Positions 37,642 through 47,857 of a stretch of 64,000 bases of DNA are shown one piece after another. The stretch covers positions 9,181 to 73,180 of the forward strand of contig CAVVAJ010000006.1 in assembly GCA_963746255.1 (NCBI GenBank), given 5' to 3'. The translations under genes were made by a program, and so were the position numbers. Below the pieces are notes generated by a model. That model had not been told where the DNA came from. It did no database searches and saw nothing but the letters and a program-made list of their open reading frames with translations. This DNA comes from DAOVXM01 sp963746255. Lineage in GTDB: Bacteria; Chloroflexota; Anaerolineae; Anaerolineales; UBA4823. Position 1 is the stretch's first letter. Each line of letters begins with the position of its first letter.

Positions 37642-38721
37642 ATGTCACAAGAGAATTTCAGCTCGGAATTAGCTAAAGTCCTATCAGATTGCACTACCAA
37701 AGACCTGTTCTCCGGGGCAGTGCTAATAGCACAATCTGGGCAAACTATCTTCGCGCAGGGGTATGGTTATGCAAATCGCGCTTGGCAAATTCCCAATACA
37801 ATCCATACTCGATATCGCGTCGCTTCGCTATCAAAGATGTTCACCGGCCTGGCTGTCTTTCAGCTTATTGAGCGAGAGCTGTTATCCTTTTCCACACCCG
37901 TCCTGGAAATATTGGCGTTTCCCAGTACTAAAATCTCTTCATCAGTCACGATTCAACATCTACTGACCATGACTTCAGGCATAGCCGATTGGTTTGAAGA
38001 GTCTGGGGATTGGGAAGCGAATTGGCAGCAGCTAATTACCACTTACCCGATCTACCTTTTTCGTGATAACAAAGACTACTTGCCGTTGTTCCTGTACTCC
38101 GAGCCGTTATTCCCGGTGGGTCAGCGCTACCAGTACAACAGTGCTGGGTATATTTTGTTGGGATTAGTTATTGAAAAAATCACTGGTCAATCATACTTCA
38201 CATATATAACCAACGAGATATTCAACCCTTTTGGGATGCAGCAGACCGGGTTTATCGCGCTTGACGATCCTGCTCCAGACATCGCTGAGGGGTATGCAAG
38301 AATTGAACAGGAGGGCACGCCCATTTCTTGGCAGCGCAACATCTACTCCACAACACCACAAGCAGCCGCGGATGGAGGCGCAACCTCCACGCTAACCGAT
38401 CTGCTTCTCTTTTCGAAAGCTATCCGAGCAGGTAGTACACTCTCCCCAGAATTGGCAGCAGAATTCCTAACACCCAAAGTTCAGCAGTTCGAAGATACTT
38501 TCCGCGAATATTATTGGTATTATGGCTATGCAAATATATTTATACTGAACGAAATGCGAAAGGTTATCCGCTGGGGCCATACCGGTGAGGAAGAAGGCGT
38601 TAGCTGCCGGTTATTCTATTTCCCCCAACAAGACGTGGACGCCATCATCCTCGGCAATCAATCCTGGTCCGCAGGCGAGTTGGGCTGGGAAATCCACGAC
38701 CTCGTGATCAATCTGCTGTAA
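37642..38721 (+). CDS. Serine hydrolase of the class C beta-lactamase / penicillin-binding protein family
   Basis: The 359-residue protein has the SxxK motif S62-L-S-K65, a second motif region QYNSAGYILLG (Tyr plus Ser/Asn) and a third motif RWGHTGEEEG. There is no obvious signal peptide, so it may be cytoplasmic. Related proteins are esterases, D-aminopeptidases or peptidases more often than true beta-lactamases. It lies directly after the ArsR regulator gene. Confidence 0.85.
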   Translation: MSQENFSSELAKVLSDCTTKDLFSGAVLIAQSGQTIFAQGYGYANRAWQIPNTIHTRYRVASLSKMFTGLAVFQLIERELLSFSTPVLEILAFPSTKISSSVTIQHLLTMTSGIADWFEESGDWEANWQQLITTYPIYLFRDNKDYLPLFLYSEPLFPVGQRYQYNSAGYILLGLVIEKITGQSYFTYITNEIFNPFGMQQTGFIALDDPAPDIAEGYARIEQEGTPISWQRNIYSTTPQAAADGGATSTLTDLLLFSKAIRAGSTLSPELAAEFLTPKVQQFEDTFREYYWYYGYANIFILNEMRKVIRWGHTGEEEGVSCRLFYFPQQDVDAIILGNQSWSAGELGWEIHDLVINLL

Positions 38722-38773
38722 GCATTATTTATACTTGCAGCAGACCAAAATCTGACGGATTAAAGGACTAGCC

Positions 38774-39628
38774 ATGGAGAAACGTCGTCTAGGGCGAACT
38801 GGCCATATGAGCACTTTAGGGATCTTTGGTGGGGCAGCTTTCTGGGAAGTATCCCAAGATCAAGCAGACGAGACGATGGAATTGGTGATCAAAGCCGGCA
38901 TCAACCATCTCGATGTCGCGCCGCAGTACGGGGTCGCTGAAGAAGTGATCGGACCCTGGCTAGAAATAGATCGTCGGAGATTTTTTCTGGGCTGCAAAAC
39001 GATGGAAAGATCGCAATCTAGCGCCTGGCAGGAACTCGAACGTTCACTGCAGCGTTTGCGGGTTGCTGATCTAGATCTCTACCAGCTCCATGCGATCACC
39101 ACCATGGAAGAATTAGATCAGGTCACTAGACCTGGTGGAGCGCTTGAAACACTGATTGCCGCCCGCGATCAGGGTATCACACGTTTCCTGGGCATAACGG
39201 GGCATGGGTTTGACACGCCCACTATCATAAATGAGGCTTTATCCCGCTTTGATTTTGATTGTGTCATGTTCCCACTGAATTTCATCCTTTATAGGAATCC
39301 GGTCTACCGTGAGAGCACTGAACAACTGCTGCGTATCTGCCAGGCGAAAGATATTGGCGTCATGGCGATAAAATCAATCGCTCGTGGAGCATATCCATCG
39401 GATATAAAAACTCATACGACCTGGTATGAGCCCTTTACTGATCCAAAGACGATCGAAAAGGCAGTAAACTTTACGTTATCGCAACCCATTACAGGCATCT
39501 GCTTAGCGGGTGACGTAAGATTAACTCCCAAATTAATCAAAGCCTGCCAAAACTATACACCGCTAAACAGGGATGATCAGCAGGAGCTGTTAGATCTTTC
39601 AGAACAGTACGAACCATTATTTTCATGA
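38774..39628 (+). CDS. Aldo/keto reductase (short form)
   Basis: The 284-residue protein keeps all four catalytic residues: Asp and Tyr in LDVAPQYGVAEEV, Lys in LGCKTMER and His in YQLHAITT. Its cofactor end is shorter than usual (GICLAGDVRLTPKLI). It overlaps the next acetyltransferase gene by 4 bp (ATGA), pointing to coupled translation. Confidence 0.85.
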   Translation: MEKRRLGRTGHMSTLGIFGGAAFWEVSQDQADETMELVIKAGINHLDVAPQYGVAEEVIGPWLEIDRRRFFLGCKTMERSQSSAWQELERSLQRLRVADLDLYQLHAITTMEELDQVTRPGGALETLIAARDQGITRFLGITGHGFDTPTIINEALSRFDFDCVMFPLNFILYRNPVYRESTEQLLRICQAKDIGVMAIKSIARGAYPSDIKTHTTWYEPFTDPKTIEKAVNFTLSQPITGICLAGDVRLTPKLIKACQNYTPLNRDDQQELLDLSEQYEPLFS

Positions 39629-40383
39629 CCATGGATCCGACAATAATCGAAGCAGCCGGAGCGAATGCTTGGCCTGCCTTGCATCAGCAATACTATGATG
39701 GCTGGATGATGCGTTTTTCTAATGGTTACACGAAACGAGCAAATTCAATCTATATAAACCACCCCTCCACGCTACCTCTAGGTACGAAGCTAGAAGTATG
39801 CCGCGGGAGATATGCTGCCCATAATTTGCCAACTATTTTCCGTGTTACGACCATCTCCCCCGAACCTGAACTTGATGACTACCTTAAAAACCATTGCTTT
39901 CGGGGCGCGAGCCAAACGAAGGTCATGTCTTGCCCGATAAATCAATCTGCTAACAACAATGCACCAAAGTCAGTAATCAGCTCACTTCCACTTGCTGAGT
40001 GGTTATCACTTTTTTACAGTCTCTCTGAGTACAGCCCAGAGTATTGGCAGACCCACTATGCAATCTTATCCAAGATAGAGAGGCAGGTAGTGTTTCTTGG
40101 ATTATCCAGCAATGGCAGAGTGATTGCTTGCGGAATGGGGGTATTGGATGGAGATTATTTCGGTCTGTTCAGTTTGCTCACGGCAGTTAAATATCGCAAT
40201 CAAGGATTTGGAGCTGAAATTTTAGCCGCCCTTATGAATTGGGCATCAGAGAATGGGGCTGCTTTTGCGTATCTGCAGGTTCAAGCAGACAACTCACCTG
40301 CTCTCCACCTTTATCAAAAATACCAATTCAAACCTGTTTATGAGTATTGGTACCGTATTCAACCAAATATGTCAGCTATTTAA
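39625..40383 (+). CDS. GNAT-family N-acetyltransferase
   Basis: The 252-residue protein has the acetyl-CoA pattern in its C-terminal half: VIACGMGVLDGDYFGLFSLLTAVKYRNQGFGAEILAALM, then AYLQVQADNSPALHLYQKYQFKPVYEYWYRI. The N-terminal half (YYDGWMMRFSNGYTKRANSI) is typical of a two-part GNAT subgroup. The substrate is unknown. Confidence 0.82.
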   Translation: MTMDPTIIEAAGANAWPALHQQYYDGWMMRFSNGYTKRANSIYINHPSTLPLGTKLEVCRGRYAAHNLPTIFRVTTISPEPELDDYLKNHCFRGASQTKVMSCPINQSANNNAPKSVISSLPLAEWLSLFYSLSEYSPEYWQTHYAILSKIERQVVFLGLSSNGRVIACGMGVLDGDYFGLFSLLTAVKYRNQGFGAEILAALMNWASENGAAFAYLQVQADNSPALHLYQKYQFKPVYEYWYRIQPNMSAI

Positions 40384-40417
40384 TTCACATATAAGTAATA
40401 CCCATGGAACATACCAA

Positions 40418-41472
40418 ATGAGCGCTATAAACATCATATCAATTCCTGGCATATATGGGAAAATAAAAATTACGCGCGTCACAAGCGGAGGTTTCCCACA
40501 GAAAACGGCCTAAGAAGAGTCTGGCTTATATTATGAACTTGGCTATGCGCATGGCTGTAATCGGCAGATGAACATGTGTTTGATGAACCTGATTGGTATA
40601 GGTACATCATCCGAACACTTAACATTCAACGATGACTTGATCGCCGTGATAGCTATATGCGCTGCATCGATCTCGCTGGAAAAGCCCGCCATGGAATCCG
40701 CTGAACTTTCGGGGCATTTATTGGACTTCCTGCAGTCCTACTGCCAAGGCGTGAACCAGGCTGTATCCGATACCCGCACACCATTTGAGTTCCGCATATT
40801 GGGCTAAAACTAGATGCATGGACACCTTCAGATGTACTGTTGAAGGCTCAGATGATCGGATTTATCGGTTTATCACAATCCCAAGGTGATATCGAGAAAT
40901 TCATCCTCCAATTGATCCAGCATGATCTCGCTCCCGGAAAAATTAAGCAGCTTTCCCTGCCATACAAGAAGATATAACTCCAGAGTTAATCGATATCGTG
41001 AAACAAATAGACTTTGTGACACCACCCCGCCTAACACTGTCCCTTTGAAAAAATATCTGCCCAATTTCTCGGCCAGCAATAATTAGGTGGTAAGCCCGGA
41101 GCGCTCGGCATCCGGTTCAGCTATACTTTGCGGAGATCCCCACTTACGTTGCAGCTGCCGTCTATTTGGTATCAAGCAGAACTTTCCAGCCCCGATCATT
41201 ACCTTGTCGGCGCAACCTTGCCGGGAGTACCTGTAGTCGCTTTAGGCCGCACTCATGATTTAGCATGGTCGGTGACGTACGGCACGGCTGACATCAGCGA
41301 TTATTTTGTTGAGCAGGTTGTGAATGGAAAGTACCGCCACGGCGTAGTAGAACCGATGACCTTGCCAATGGCTAGTTACAGTTCCGATCGCACCGACGTT
41401 TTTCGAAGTATTACACCGCGGGAATGGAAGAATTGGAGCATGGAATTTATGACACATTCTCCCTTACTTTAG
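40418..41472 (+). pseudogene. Penicillin acylase (N-terminal nucleophile amidase) family pseudogene
   Basis: Successive pieces in different frames match the family: LYYELGYAHGCNRQMNMCLMN near 40529, DAWTPSDVLLKAQMIGF near 40813, the autoprocessing-site region ASNN followed by VVSPERSASGSAILCGDPHL near 41072, and PSIWYQAELSSPDHYLVGATLPGVPVVALG near 41151. The tryptophan after SNN, next to the nucleophile serine, is replaced by a TAG stop at 41084. More frame breaks and a truncated C-terminus show it is decayed. The intact enzyme would have been a secreted amidase or acyl-homoserine lactone acylase. Confidence 0.8.
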
Positions 41473-41589
41473 GATCGCAACCGGAACAAACTCAAGCTGA
41501 GTAACGTCTTATGAACTGAGCGAGAAATTTCTTGATAAAATCAAGCTCAACAATGATATCAATCGATTACATATTTATAAGGAGTTGAA

Positions 41590-42087
41590 ATGTCTACAAA
41601 CGACACACAAGATGCCAACTACGAATCGCAACCGCTAAAGAGGACAAGCTATTATATTGTTGGCGCAGTAATCGCGATTGCCATTCTACTTGCTGCCAGC
41701 TACCTCATCGCCGGAGCCGGGCAAGATGCTGACCATGGTGAATCCGCAATTGACCTCAACGGATCTGCTTGGGTTCTTCTGTCTTTATCAGGTCAAGAGC
41801 TGATACCTGAAACCGATATAACCGGAGAATTTTTTGAAGGTAATTTCAGTGGTACCGCAGGTTGTAATAATTATTTCACATCCTACGAAACAGCCGGTGG
41901 GACATTAAAATTCGGCCCTGCAGGCTCTACGATGATGTTCTGTGAGCAGCCGGAGGGAGTCATGGACCAGGAGATTGCATATCTTGCTTCACTCAACCAG
42001 GTATCATCTTTCCAGATCGAAGATGAAGATTTAATTATGCTCGATGATGCGGGTAATTCAGTATTGGTATTCAAATCCAGCCAGTAA
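41590..42087 (+). CDS. Membrane-anchored META-domain (HslJ-like) protein
   Basis: The 165-residue protein has one N-terminal membrane helix (YYIVGAVIAIAILLAASYLIAG) and a META domain with NGSAWVLLSLSGQEL, GNFSGTAGCNNYFTSYE and MMFCEQPEGVMDQEIAYLASL. META domains occur in heat-inducible or envelope proteins of unclear function. A strong terminator follows. Confidence 0.82.
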   Translation: MSTNDTQDANYESQPLKRTSYYIVGAVIAIAILLAASYLIAGAGQDADHGESAIDLNGSAWVLLSLSGQELIPETDITGEFFEGNFSGTAGCNNYFTSYETAGGTLKFGPAGSTMMFCEQPEGVMDQEIAYLASLNQVSSFQIEDEDLIMLDDAGNSVLVFKSSQ

Positions 42088-42104
42088 ATATTTAGCCCCA
42101 TATA

Positions 42105-42150
42105 AGCACTCTAAACAGGCGGATTTTCCTGCTTGTTTAGAGTGCTGTTT
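42105..42150 (+). terminator. Intrinsic terminator after the META-domain gene
   Basis: AGCACTCTAAACA (42105-42117) pairs with TGTTTAGAGTGCT (42134-42146), with partial pairing inside, followed by GTTT. The stem lies between the plus-strand META gene and the minus-strand fabF end, so it may serve both. Confidence 0.8.
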
Positions 42151-42311
42151 CAATTCACGGTAATCTTTACTTGGAATAATAATCGTATTGCTGACTCGGC
42201 GTTCATCTCCCGGTCATCAGGTCGCAAACCTTTATGAGTTCGATTGAAACCGCGTGCAACTTATTCATCAGCCAGCTCTCTGGATTCCCCCTAATCTCGC
42301 GATCTCTATCT

Positions 42312-43562
42312 TTAGCCCTCATTGAAGCGCTTGAGCACCAAGCACGCATTTTGACCACCCAGACCGAACGAATTTGACAGTGCCACATCTACTTCGCGGT
42401 TAATTGCCTCATTCGGGACATAATATAGATCACATTCCGGATCCGGATGCTCATAATTTATTGTTGGTGGAATGATGCCGCTGTTGATCACCATTATACA
42501 AACCACCGCTTCCAAAGCCCCGGTCGCACCCATAGCATGTCCTGTCATTGACTTGGTTGAGCTGATTGGCAGCTCATACGCATGATCCCCAAATACACGC
42601 TTGATCGCACTCGTCTCGGTTGCATCATTCAAAGCTGTAGAAGTACCATGTGGGTTTATGTAACCGATATCAGCAGGGTTAATCTGTGCGTTCTCTAGAG
42701 CCCAACGCATAGCTCGTTCTGGTCCTGATCCTTTGGTGTCCATCGCAATCATGTGGTAGGCATCCGATGAAGATGAGTGTCCAATCACTTCAGCGTAAAT
42801 TTTTGCTCCCCTCGCCTTAGCAATTTCCAAGTTTTCGAGGACAAGTACAGCTGCCCCCTCTGCTAATACAAATCCCTGCCGTGTCCGGTCGAATGGTCTT
42901 GAAGCTGCCTGCGGATATTCATTAAAATCGATAGGCAAAGCTCGCATGGCGCAGAATGCTCCGATGGCATGCTCGTTCACAACTGCCTCAGTTCCACCTG
43001 CTAAAACCAAATCGGCGGCTCCTCTCCAAATGTATTCTGCCCCTTCGCCAACTGCTTGTGTCCCCGCTGCGCACGCTGTTGTCGTTGTATTGTTAGGTCC
43101 GAGGCAGCGCAGCTCTTTTGCAATCTGTGCTGCGGGCATATTTGGCAGACCGGCGGGTAATAGGAATGGGTTGAGACGGCTATAACCCTGATTTTTGATG
43201 ATTTCAAATGAGCCAGTTACATTTTCGATTCCCGCTATTCCGGTACCCAACATAACCCCGGATCTTTCTGGAATAGGCACTTGCTCACCTAGTCCGGCAT
43301 CTTGGAGAGCCATTTTTGATGTTGCAACAGCTAAATGGGTCGCTCGCGGTGTCCTTCTGATCTCTGTCCGCTCCATATACTCGTGTGGATCAAAATCAGG
43401 GATTTCTCCCGCAATCTGGCAGGGCAAATTGCTTGGGTCAAAATGGGTGATCGTGTTTATCCCTGACCTCCCTGCACATAATCCATCCCAAAAGGATTCG
43501 AGGGATACGCCTAATGGGCTAACTACCCCTATACCTGTAACGACAACACGAATTGGCCTCAT
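42312..43562 (-). CDS. fabF: Beta-ketoacyl-ACP synthase II
   Basis: The 416-residue condensing enzyme has the Cys-His-His triad: Cys in TTTACAAGTQAVG, His in INPHGTSTALND and His in STKSMTGHAMGATGALE. It elongates acyl chains with malonyl-ACP. I start it at MRPIRVVVTGIG, preceded by an AAGGA ribosome binding site, and not at an upstream in-frame ATG that adds 20 basic residues. It is isolated from other fatty-acid genes and divergent from an SDR gene, so a specialised role is possible. Confidence 0.92.
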   Translation of the reverse strand: MRPIRVVVTGIGVVSPLGVSLESFWDGLCAGRSGINTITHFDPSNLPCQIAGEIPDFDPHEYMERTEIRRTPRATHLAVATSKMALQDAGLGEQVPIPERSGVMLGTGIAGIENVTGSFEIIKNQGYSRLNPFLLPAGLPNMPAAQIAKELRCLGPNNTTTTACAAGTQAVGEGAEYIWRGAADLVLAGGTEAVVNEHAIGAFCAMRALPIDFNEYPQAASRPFDRTRQGFVLAEGAAVLVLENLEIAKARGAKIYAEVIGHSSSSDAYHMIAMDTKGSGPERAMRWALENAQINPADIGYINPHGTSTALNDATETSAIKRVFGDHAYELPISSTKSMTGHAMGATGALEAVVCIMVINSGIIPPTINYEHPDPECDLYYVPNEAINREVDVALSNSFGLGGQNACLVLKRFNEG

Positions 43563-43746
43563 TTGATTCCTTCTTCGATTACGATTTTCTGCACCTACGA
43601 CTCTACTCATGAGCAGGGTCATTATACTTTACACAATCTAACATCCTGCGACTGTATGACTAGTTAAATTGGAGGTCCGTGTTATGCATATTTATGGCAA
43701 GATTGAGGTGATAGAATAAATGCAGTCTAGTCATATGGAGGCGTAG

Positions 43747-44538
43747 ATGAAAACAATTGTCATCACCGGTAGCACACGAGGAATAGGCTACGGTCTCGCA
43801 TCCGCTTTTCTCGAGCGGGGCTGTCAGGTCGTACTTAGTGGACGCACACCTGCATCAGTAGAACACGCCCTGAACACACTACAAGAAGCTCATTATTCGC
43901 ATCAGGCGCTTGGTATCACGTGTGACGTTACAGAGCCCCAACAAGTACAGGATCTTTGGGACCGGGCATGTGCTAAATTCAATAAAATCGATATCTGGAT
44001 AAATAATGCTGGCTTTATCAGTTCGGTAAATACGATTGAGGGCACCGAACCGGCCGAAATCAAAGCTATGGTAGAGACGAATCTTCTCGGGTCAGCGTAC
44101 GGGGCGCGAGTAGCGCTAATCCAAATGCTCAATCAGGGTTTTGGCGCAATTTACAATATGGAAGGCTTGGGTAGTGATGGCCGCAGACAAGCAGGGATGA
44201 CTTACTATGGGGTAACGAAACGCGGATTGAGTTATTTCACTGACTGCTTGGCTGATGAAGTTAAAGGCACACCCATTATCGCCGCCGGACTCAGCCCAGG
44301 TATGGTAATGACAGACCTCATTTATGACCAATACCGCGATAAACCTGATGAGATCGAGCGGGTGAGGAAAATATTCAACATTCTCGCCGATCGTGTTGAA
44401 AACGTAGCACCCTGGTTGGCGGATAAGATATTATCAAATCAGAAATCCGGCATTCGTATTAGCTATCTGACGCGGGGCAAGATCCTGGGGCGGTTCTTGA
44501 GTGCACCGTTTAGTAAGCGAGATGTATTCCAAACATAA
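43747..44538 (+). CDS. Short-chain dehydrogenase/reductase (SDR)
   Basis: The 263-residue protein has the classical SDR loop TGSTRGIGYGLA, the NNAG motif (INNAGF) and a YxxxK pair in TYYGVTKRGLSYF. The serine of the triad is not in the usual place (the region reads NMEGLGSDG), so activity may be altered. A GGAGG ribosome binding site precedes the ATG. It is transcribed away from fabF and could be regulated with it. Confidence 0.85.
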   Translation: MKTIVITGSTRGIGYGLASAFLERGCQVVLSGRTPASVEHALNTLQEAHYSHQALGITCDVTEPQQVQDLWDRACAKFNKIDIWINNAGFISSVNTIEGTEPAEIKAMVETNLLGSAYGARVALIQMLNQGFGAIYNMEGLGSDGRRQAGMTYYGVTKRGLSYFTDCLADEVKGTPIIAAGLSPGMVMTDLIYDQYRDKPDEIERVRKIFNILADRVENVAPWLADKILSNQKSGIRISYLTRGKILGRFLSAPFSKRDVFQT

Positions 44539-44717
44539 AAATAGTCGACAAAAACTTGCGGCATAAACAAATTTGACGGATTACTAGCGATTCTGCTGTG
44601 ATTTACGAGGATTACAATTATTTCAAATAGAACATCTTACCTGGTTCTGAGGTACAATAACTTCACTTGGATCGCAATCCTGACGCGCAAGCATTTTGGA
44701 ATCATCCAAAGTTAACC

Positions 44718-46802
44718 ATGCCCCCCACTCGACCACGTTTATTCTTATATCTCCTGCTTTCGGGATTATGTGGGTTATTTATCCTTATTTTCATTAATCC
44801 CCCTACGACCAACGCCCAGCAACCCAACCAATACGTGCTCATTCCATCAGGTGAAAGTGGCCCAGCCACTTATCAGGGAATAATCGACTCCGCCCGCGAC
44901 AATCTCATCCAGGGATATCTCCGAATATTGCTGCTACCAATCGGAGAGGCGAGCAACCCGAATGAGATTGACCTCCTTGAAAGGACAGAAATTATTCAGC
45001 ATCTAGAGCGACAACGCCTGCAAATTGAATATTTGTGCATATTAACCATGCCTGCTGGTATACCCTGCGAAATTGAATTAGCCCCGATCATTACCCGGCA
45101 GGACGCATCTTCGTCAATCGTCGACCGCTTTTTTGAAAAGCCCCATTCAGCGGTCTTAATTACTGGAGACGACCCGCGCATAGCCCTGAATGTACTGGGC
45201 GGAACACGACTAGAGCGCAATTTATTCGAGGCATATCAAAAAGGCGAGATCATGGCCGGCGAAGGTGGCTCTACAAATATCTTCTCGACGGCCGCATTGA
45301 TTGGCTATAATGAGGACTTCGGACCTTATGATGGGTTCAATTTCGGATCGGTGGATGTTTGGCACACAGCAGAACAGCATGGACTCACTTTTGGGATCAA
45401 ACAGGCAATCATTGACCATGCAGTACTGCAGCAAAATCACCTCACAAGACTCCTCAACGCAGTTCTGACTGCTGATACCCCCAACCTTGGCATTGGTATA
45501 GAAGATAATTCGGGTGTGAATATCGTGTCAGATACAATTTTAACAATGCCGTTTGGCGCGAGTACTATCACAATCGTTGACGCTGAGACATATCAAGCAA
45601 CAGAAAACATTACGTACGAAGACTGCGGCAGTGCATCAGTGTGCTATCCCCAGTTCAGTGCCCGTAATATCTTGCTGCATCAGCTTGCACCCGGTCCCTA
45701 TAGCTACGATCTTGAAGCACGCCGACATTCGCTTGCGGATCCCAATTCTTTTATGAAGCGTGATTTCTCGTCCCTATCAATACCAAAAAACAGTGGTGCT
45801 GTGTATATTTCTGGTGCAGCAGATATTCGCTTAGCAGCCGATTCAGTCTCGTCTGAGCTCAAAGCATCCTTGACTAACGTTGAGGGTGAGATATTAGTTT
45901 TACTAGTTGATTATCAGGACAATATCTCTACAACCACAATCGAACGATTATATAGCAACTATTTCCAGCGCCCGGTTAGAATTATCAAACTCCCTGTGCA
46001 GGGCAGTGATTTTGAACTCCTAGAACTCGACAATATCGCCGCGATGGTTTTGCTCGCACGACCAGGCAGCACGATTCCAGCTGGTGCCTTTCACCAAATT
46101 AATAACTCGTGGCAGCAAGGGACACCACTGCTCATCAATTCCGCCGCCGCCCAATTGCTCGGCACATCTTATACACCGCTGCGGCAAAATTTGCCGAACA
46201 CTTCGTCGATAAACATCGATCGTATCCCTACGAAAGCTGGTGCGAGTATGTTCGATTTTTCCCTTACCAGTTCTTTGCTAATCGGCAATCGCTGGCAAAG
46301 TATGCTAGGCACAGCTTTTCAGCACCCAGAAAACCTATCCATTGGCTTGACCGCCGATTCCGGAATAATCCTCTCTCCAGATGGTGGGATTGCTGCAGGT
46401 ACCGGGCCATTGGTTGTGCTGGATTTTCGCAGATCCATTCTCGAACAAGCTGCTGATGGAAACGGTGCTATTGCCAATGGTTTACTGGATATATTCCTAC
46501 CTGGAGAGCGAGTAGTGCCAGTAATCGCGAATGCTCGAGCGCTGAAATCGCCACCACCCACACCAGAAATCCGGACACCCACTGCAACCTTACCACCAAC
46601 ACTGACACCTACAGCAACAGCGACCGCAACCCAAACCCCGACTTTTACACCAAAACCAACTCGAACACGCAAACCCAGCGCCACTCCATTGACTGTTCCA
46701 CCTTCAGCAAATCCCATCACTATCAATTGGATGGTTGCCATCGGTGTACTCATAATCGTTATCATCTTATTTGGGCTATTATGGAACAGGCGGATCCTAT
46801 AG
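44718..46802 (+). CDS. Exported S51 (cyanophycinase)-like protein with C-terminal membrane anchor
   Basis: The protein of about 694 residues has an N-terminal signal or anchor helix (RLFLYLLLSGLCGLFILIF). An S51-like domain follows: YVLIPSGESGPATYQGI, AVLITGDDPRIALNVL, and a GEGGSTNIFSTAALIG stretch at the place of the usual GTSAGA nucleophile elbow. The C-terminus has a Thr-Pro-rich linker and a final membrane helix (INWMVAIGVLIIVIILFGLLW). It is probably an envelope-attached hydrolase or a degenerate relative. The start is uncertain; a TTG at 44667 is also in frame. Confidence 0.65.
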   Translation: MPPTRPRLFLYLLLSGLCGLFILIFINPPTTNAQQPNQYVLIPSGESGPATYQGIIDSARDNLIQGYLRILLLPIGEASNPNEIDLLERTEIIQHLERQRLQIEYLCILTMPAGIPCEIELAPIITRQDASSSIVDRFFEKPHSAVLITGDDPRIALNVLGGTRLERNLFEAYQKGEIMAGEGGSTNIFSTAALIGYNEDFGPYDGFNFGSVDVWHTAEQHGLTFGIKQAIIDHAVLQQNHLTRLLNAVLTADTPNLGIGIEDNSGVNIVSDTILTMPFGASTITIVDAETYQATENITYEDCGSASVCYPQFSARNILLHQLAPGPYSYDLEARRHSLADPNSFMKRDFSSLSIPKNSGAVYISGAADIRLAADSVSSELKASLTNVEGEILVLLVDYQDNISTTTIERLYSNYFQRPVRIIKLPVQGSDFELLELDNIAAMVLLARPGSTIPAGAFHQINNSWQQGTPLLINSAAAQLLGTSYTPLRQNLPNTSSINIDRIPTKAGASMFDFSLTSSLLIGNRWQSMLGTAFQHPENLSIGLTADSGIILSPDGGIAAGTGPLVVLDFRRSILEQAADGNGAIANGLLDIFLPGERVVPVIANARALKSPPPTPEIRTPTATLPPTLTPTATATATQTPTFTPKPTRTRKPSATPLTVPPSANPITINWMVAIGVLIIVIILFGLLWNRRIL

Positions 46803-46993
46803 AACCGAAGAAATAAATCCAGTTTACTATGTGCGCAGCATGCTGCATCATCAGCGGAAAGTAATGTAATCAAATTAATGCAGGTTCTTCTATATCACAT
46901 CCGGGGAGATTCCATCTTCATTGCATCAAACACTTCTTTCACGTAAAATACAAACAATTCGTTCATCCATCAATCAAATTGGAGGTCCTAAGA

Positions 46994-47851
46994 ATGACTG
47001 ATCGAAAAAAAGTTACCCTTAGAACATTATTCAAGAAGAAATCTGAACGACAACCGATTTCTTGGCTGACCTGCTACGACTATCCAACCGCCTACCTGCA
47101 GGAAGAAGCTGGTATTGACATGATCCTTGTTGGGGATAGTTTGGGAATGACCATGCTCGGTTATGACACGACGCTGCCAGTAACAATGGAAGATATGATC
47201 CGCCATACTCAGGCTGTTCGCCGCGGTGCTCCCAACGTATTTTTGGTCGGGGATATGCCATACATGAGCTATCAGCCAAGTGTTGAAACCGCGATCAGGA
47301 ACGCTGGCCGTTTTATGGCAGAAGCCGCATGCGATTCCATAAAACTTGAGGGGGGTGCAGAAATGGCTGATCGGATCCGCGGCATCGTTAGTGCTGGCAT
47401 CCCTGCTATTGGGCATTTGGGGTTAACTCCGCAAAGTGTAAGCGCTTTGGGTGGGTATCGTGTGCAAGGACGCGGTGCGATACAAGCAAAAAAGATTATC
47501 ACTGACGCCAAAGCACTTCAAGATGCTGGGGCTTTCGCCATTTTGCTGGAGATGGTACCTGATCGAGTTACTAAAATCATCACTGAGCAGGTTGAGGACT
47601 GCATCATAATGAGCCTCGGATCCGGCCCTGATGCTGATGGGCAGCTTTTGATCTACCACGACATGTTTGGTCTCTATCCGAAATTTAAACCACGCATGGC
47701 AAAAGTCTTCGGTGAAGCCGGACAGGTCATTCTGGACGGACTGAAACAATATGCCCAAGAAGTAAATGATAAAACGTTCCCGCAACCAGAGAATTGGTTT
47801 ACGATCAAAGACGATGAGTATCAAGATCTAATTGACATCTTAGAGCATTAA
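46994..47851 (+). CDS. panB: 3-methyl-2-oxobutanoate hydroxymethyltransferase
   Basis: The 285-residue product is PanB: WLTCYDYPTAYLQEEAGIDMILVGDSLGM, GDMPYMSYQPSVETAIRNAGRFM, IKLEGGAEMADRI and GHLGLTPQSVSALGGYRVQGRG. It adds a hydroxymethyl group to ketoisovalerate for pantothenate and coenzyme A synthesis. The GGAGGTC ribosome binding site picks the ATG at 46994. panC and panD are not adjacent. Confidence 0.94.
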   Translation: MTDRKKVTLRTLFKKKSERQPISWLTCYDYPTAYLQEEAGIDMILVGDSLGMTMLGYDTTLPVTMEDMIRHTQAVRRGAPNVFLVGDMPYMSYQPSVETAIRNAGRFMAEAACDSIKLEGGAEMADRIRGIVSAGIPAIGHLGLTPQSVSALGGYRVQGRGAIQAKKIITDAKALQDAGAFAILLEMVPDRVTKIITEQVEDCIIMSLGSGPDADGQLLIYHDMFGLYPKFKPRMAKVFGEAGQVILDGLKQYAQEVNDKTFPQPENWFTIKDDEYQDLIDILEH

Positions 47852-47857
47852 ATTAGT

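Noticed and set aside
37642..38721. Calling the serine hydrolase a beta-lactamase resistance gene
   Set aside because: The SxxK and HTG motifs are shared by many esterases and peptidases, there is no signal peptide, and nothing nearby supports antibiotic resistance.
8296..40556. The recurring string GGCTATGCGCAT at about 8296, 17372 and 40544
   Set aside because: One copy is inside the penicillin acylase relic (coding GYAH), one is part of a terminator stem, and the flanks differ. It looks like coincidence around the palindrome ATGCGCAT.
46319..46873. A 184-residue minus-strand open frame opposite the end of the S51-like gene
   Set aside because: It arises from the reverse of the Thr-Pro repeat linker (giving GVGVAVAV-type sequence) and lacks a ribosome binding site.
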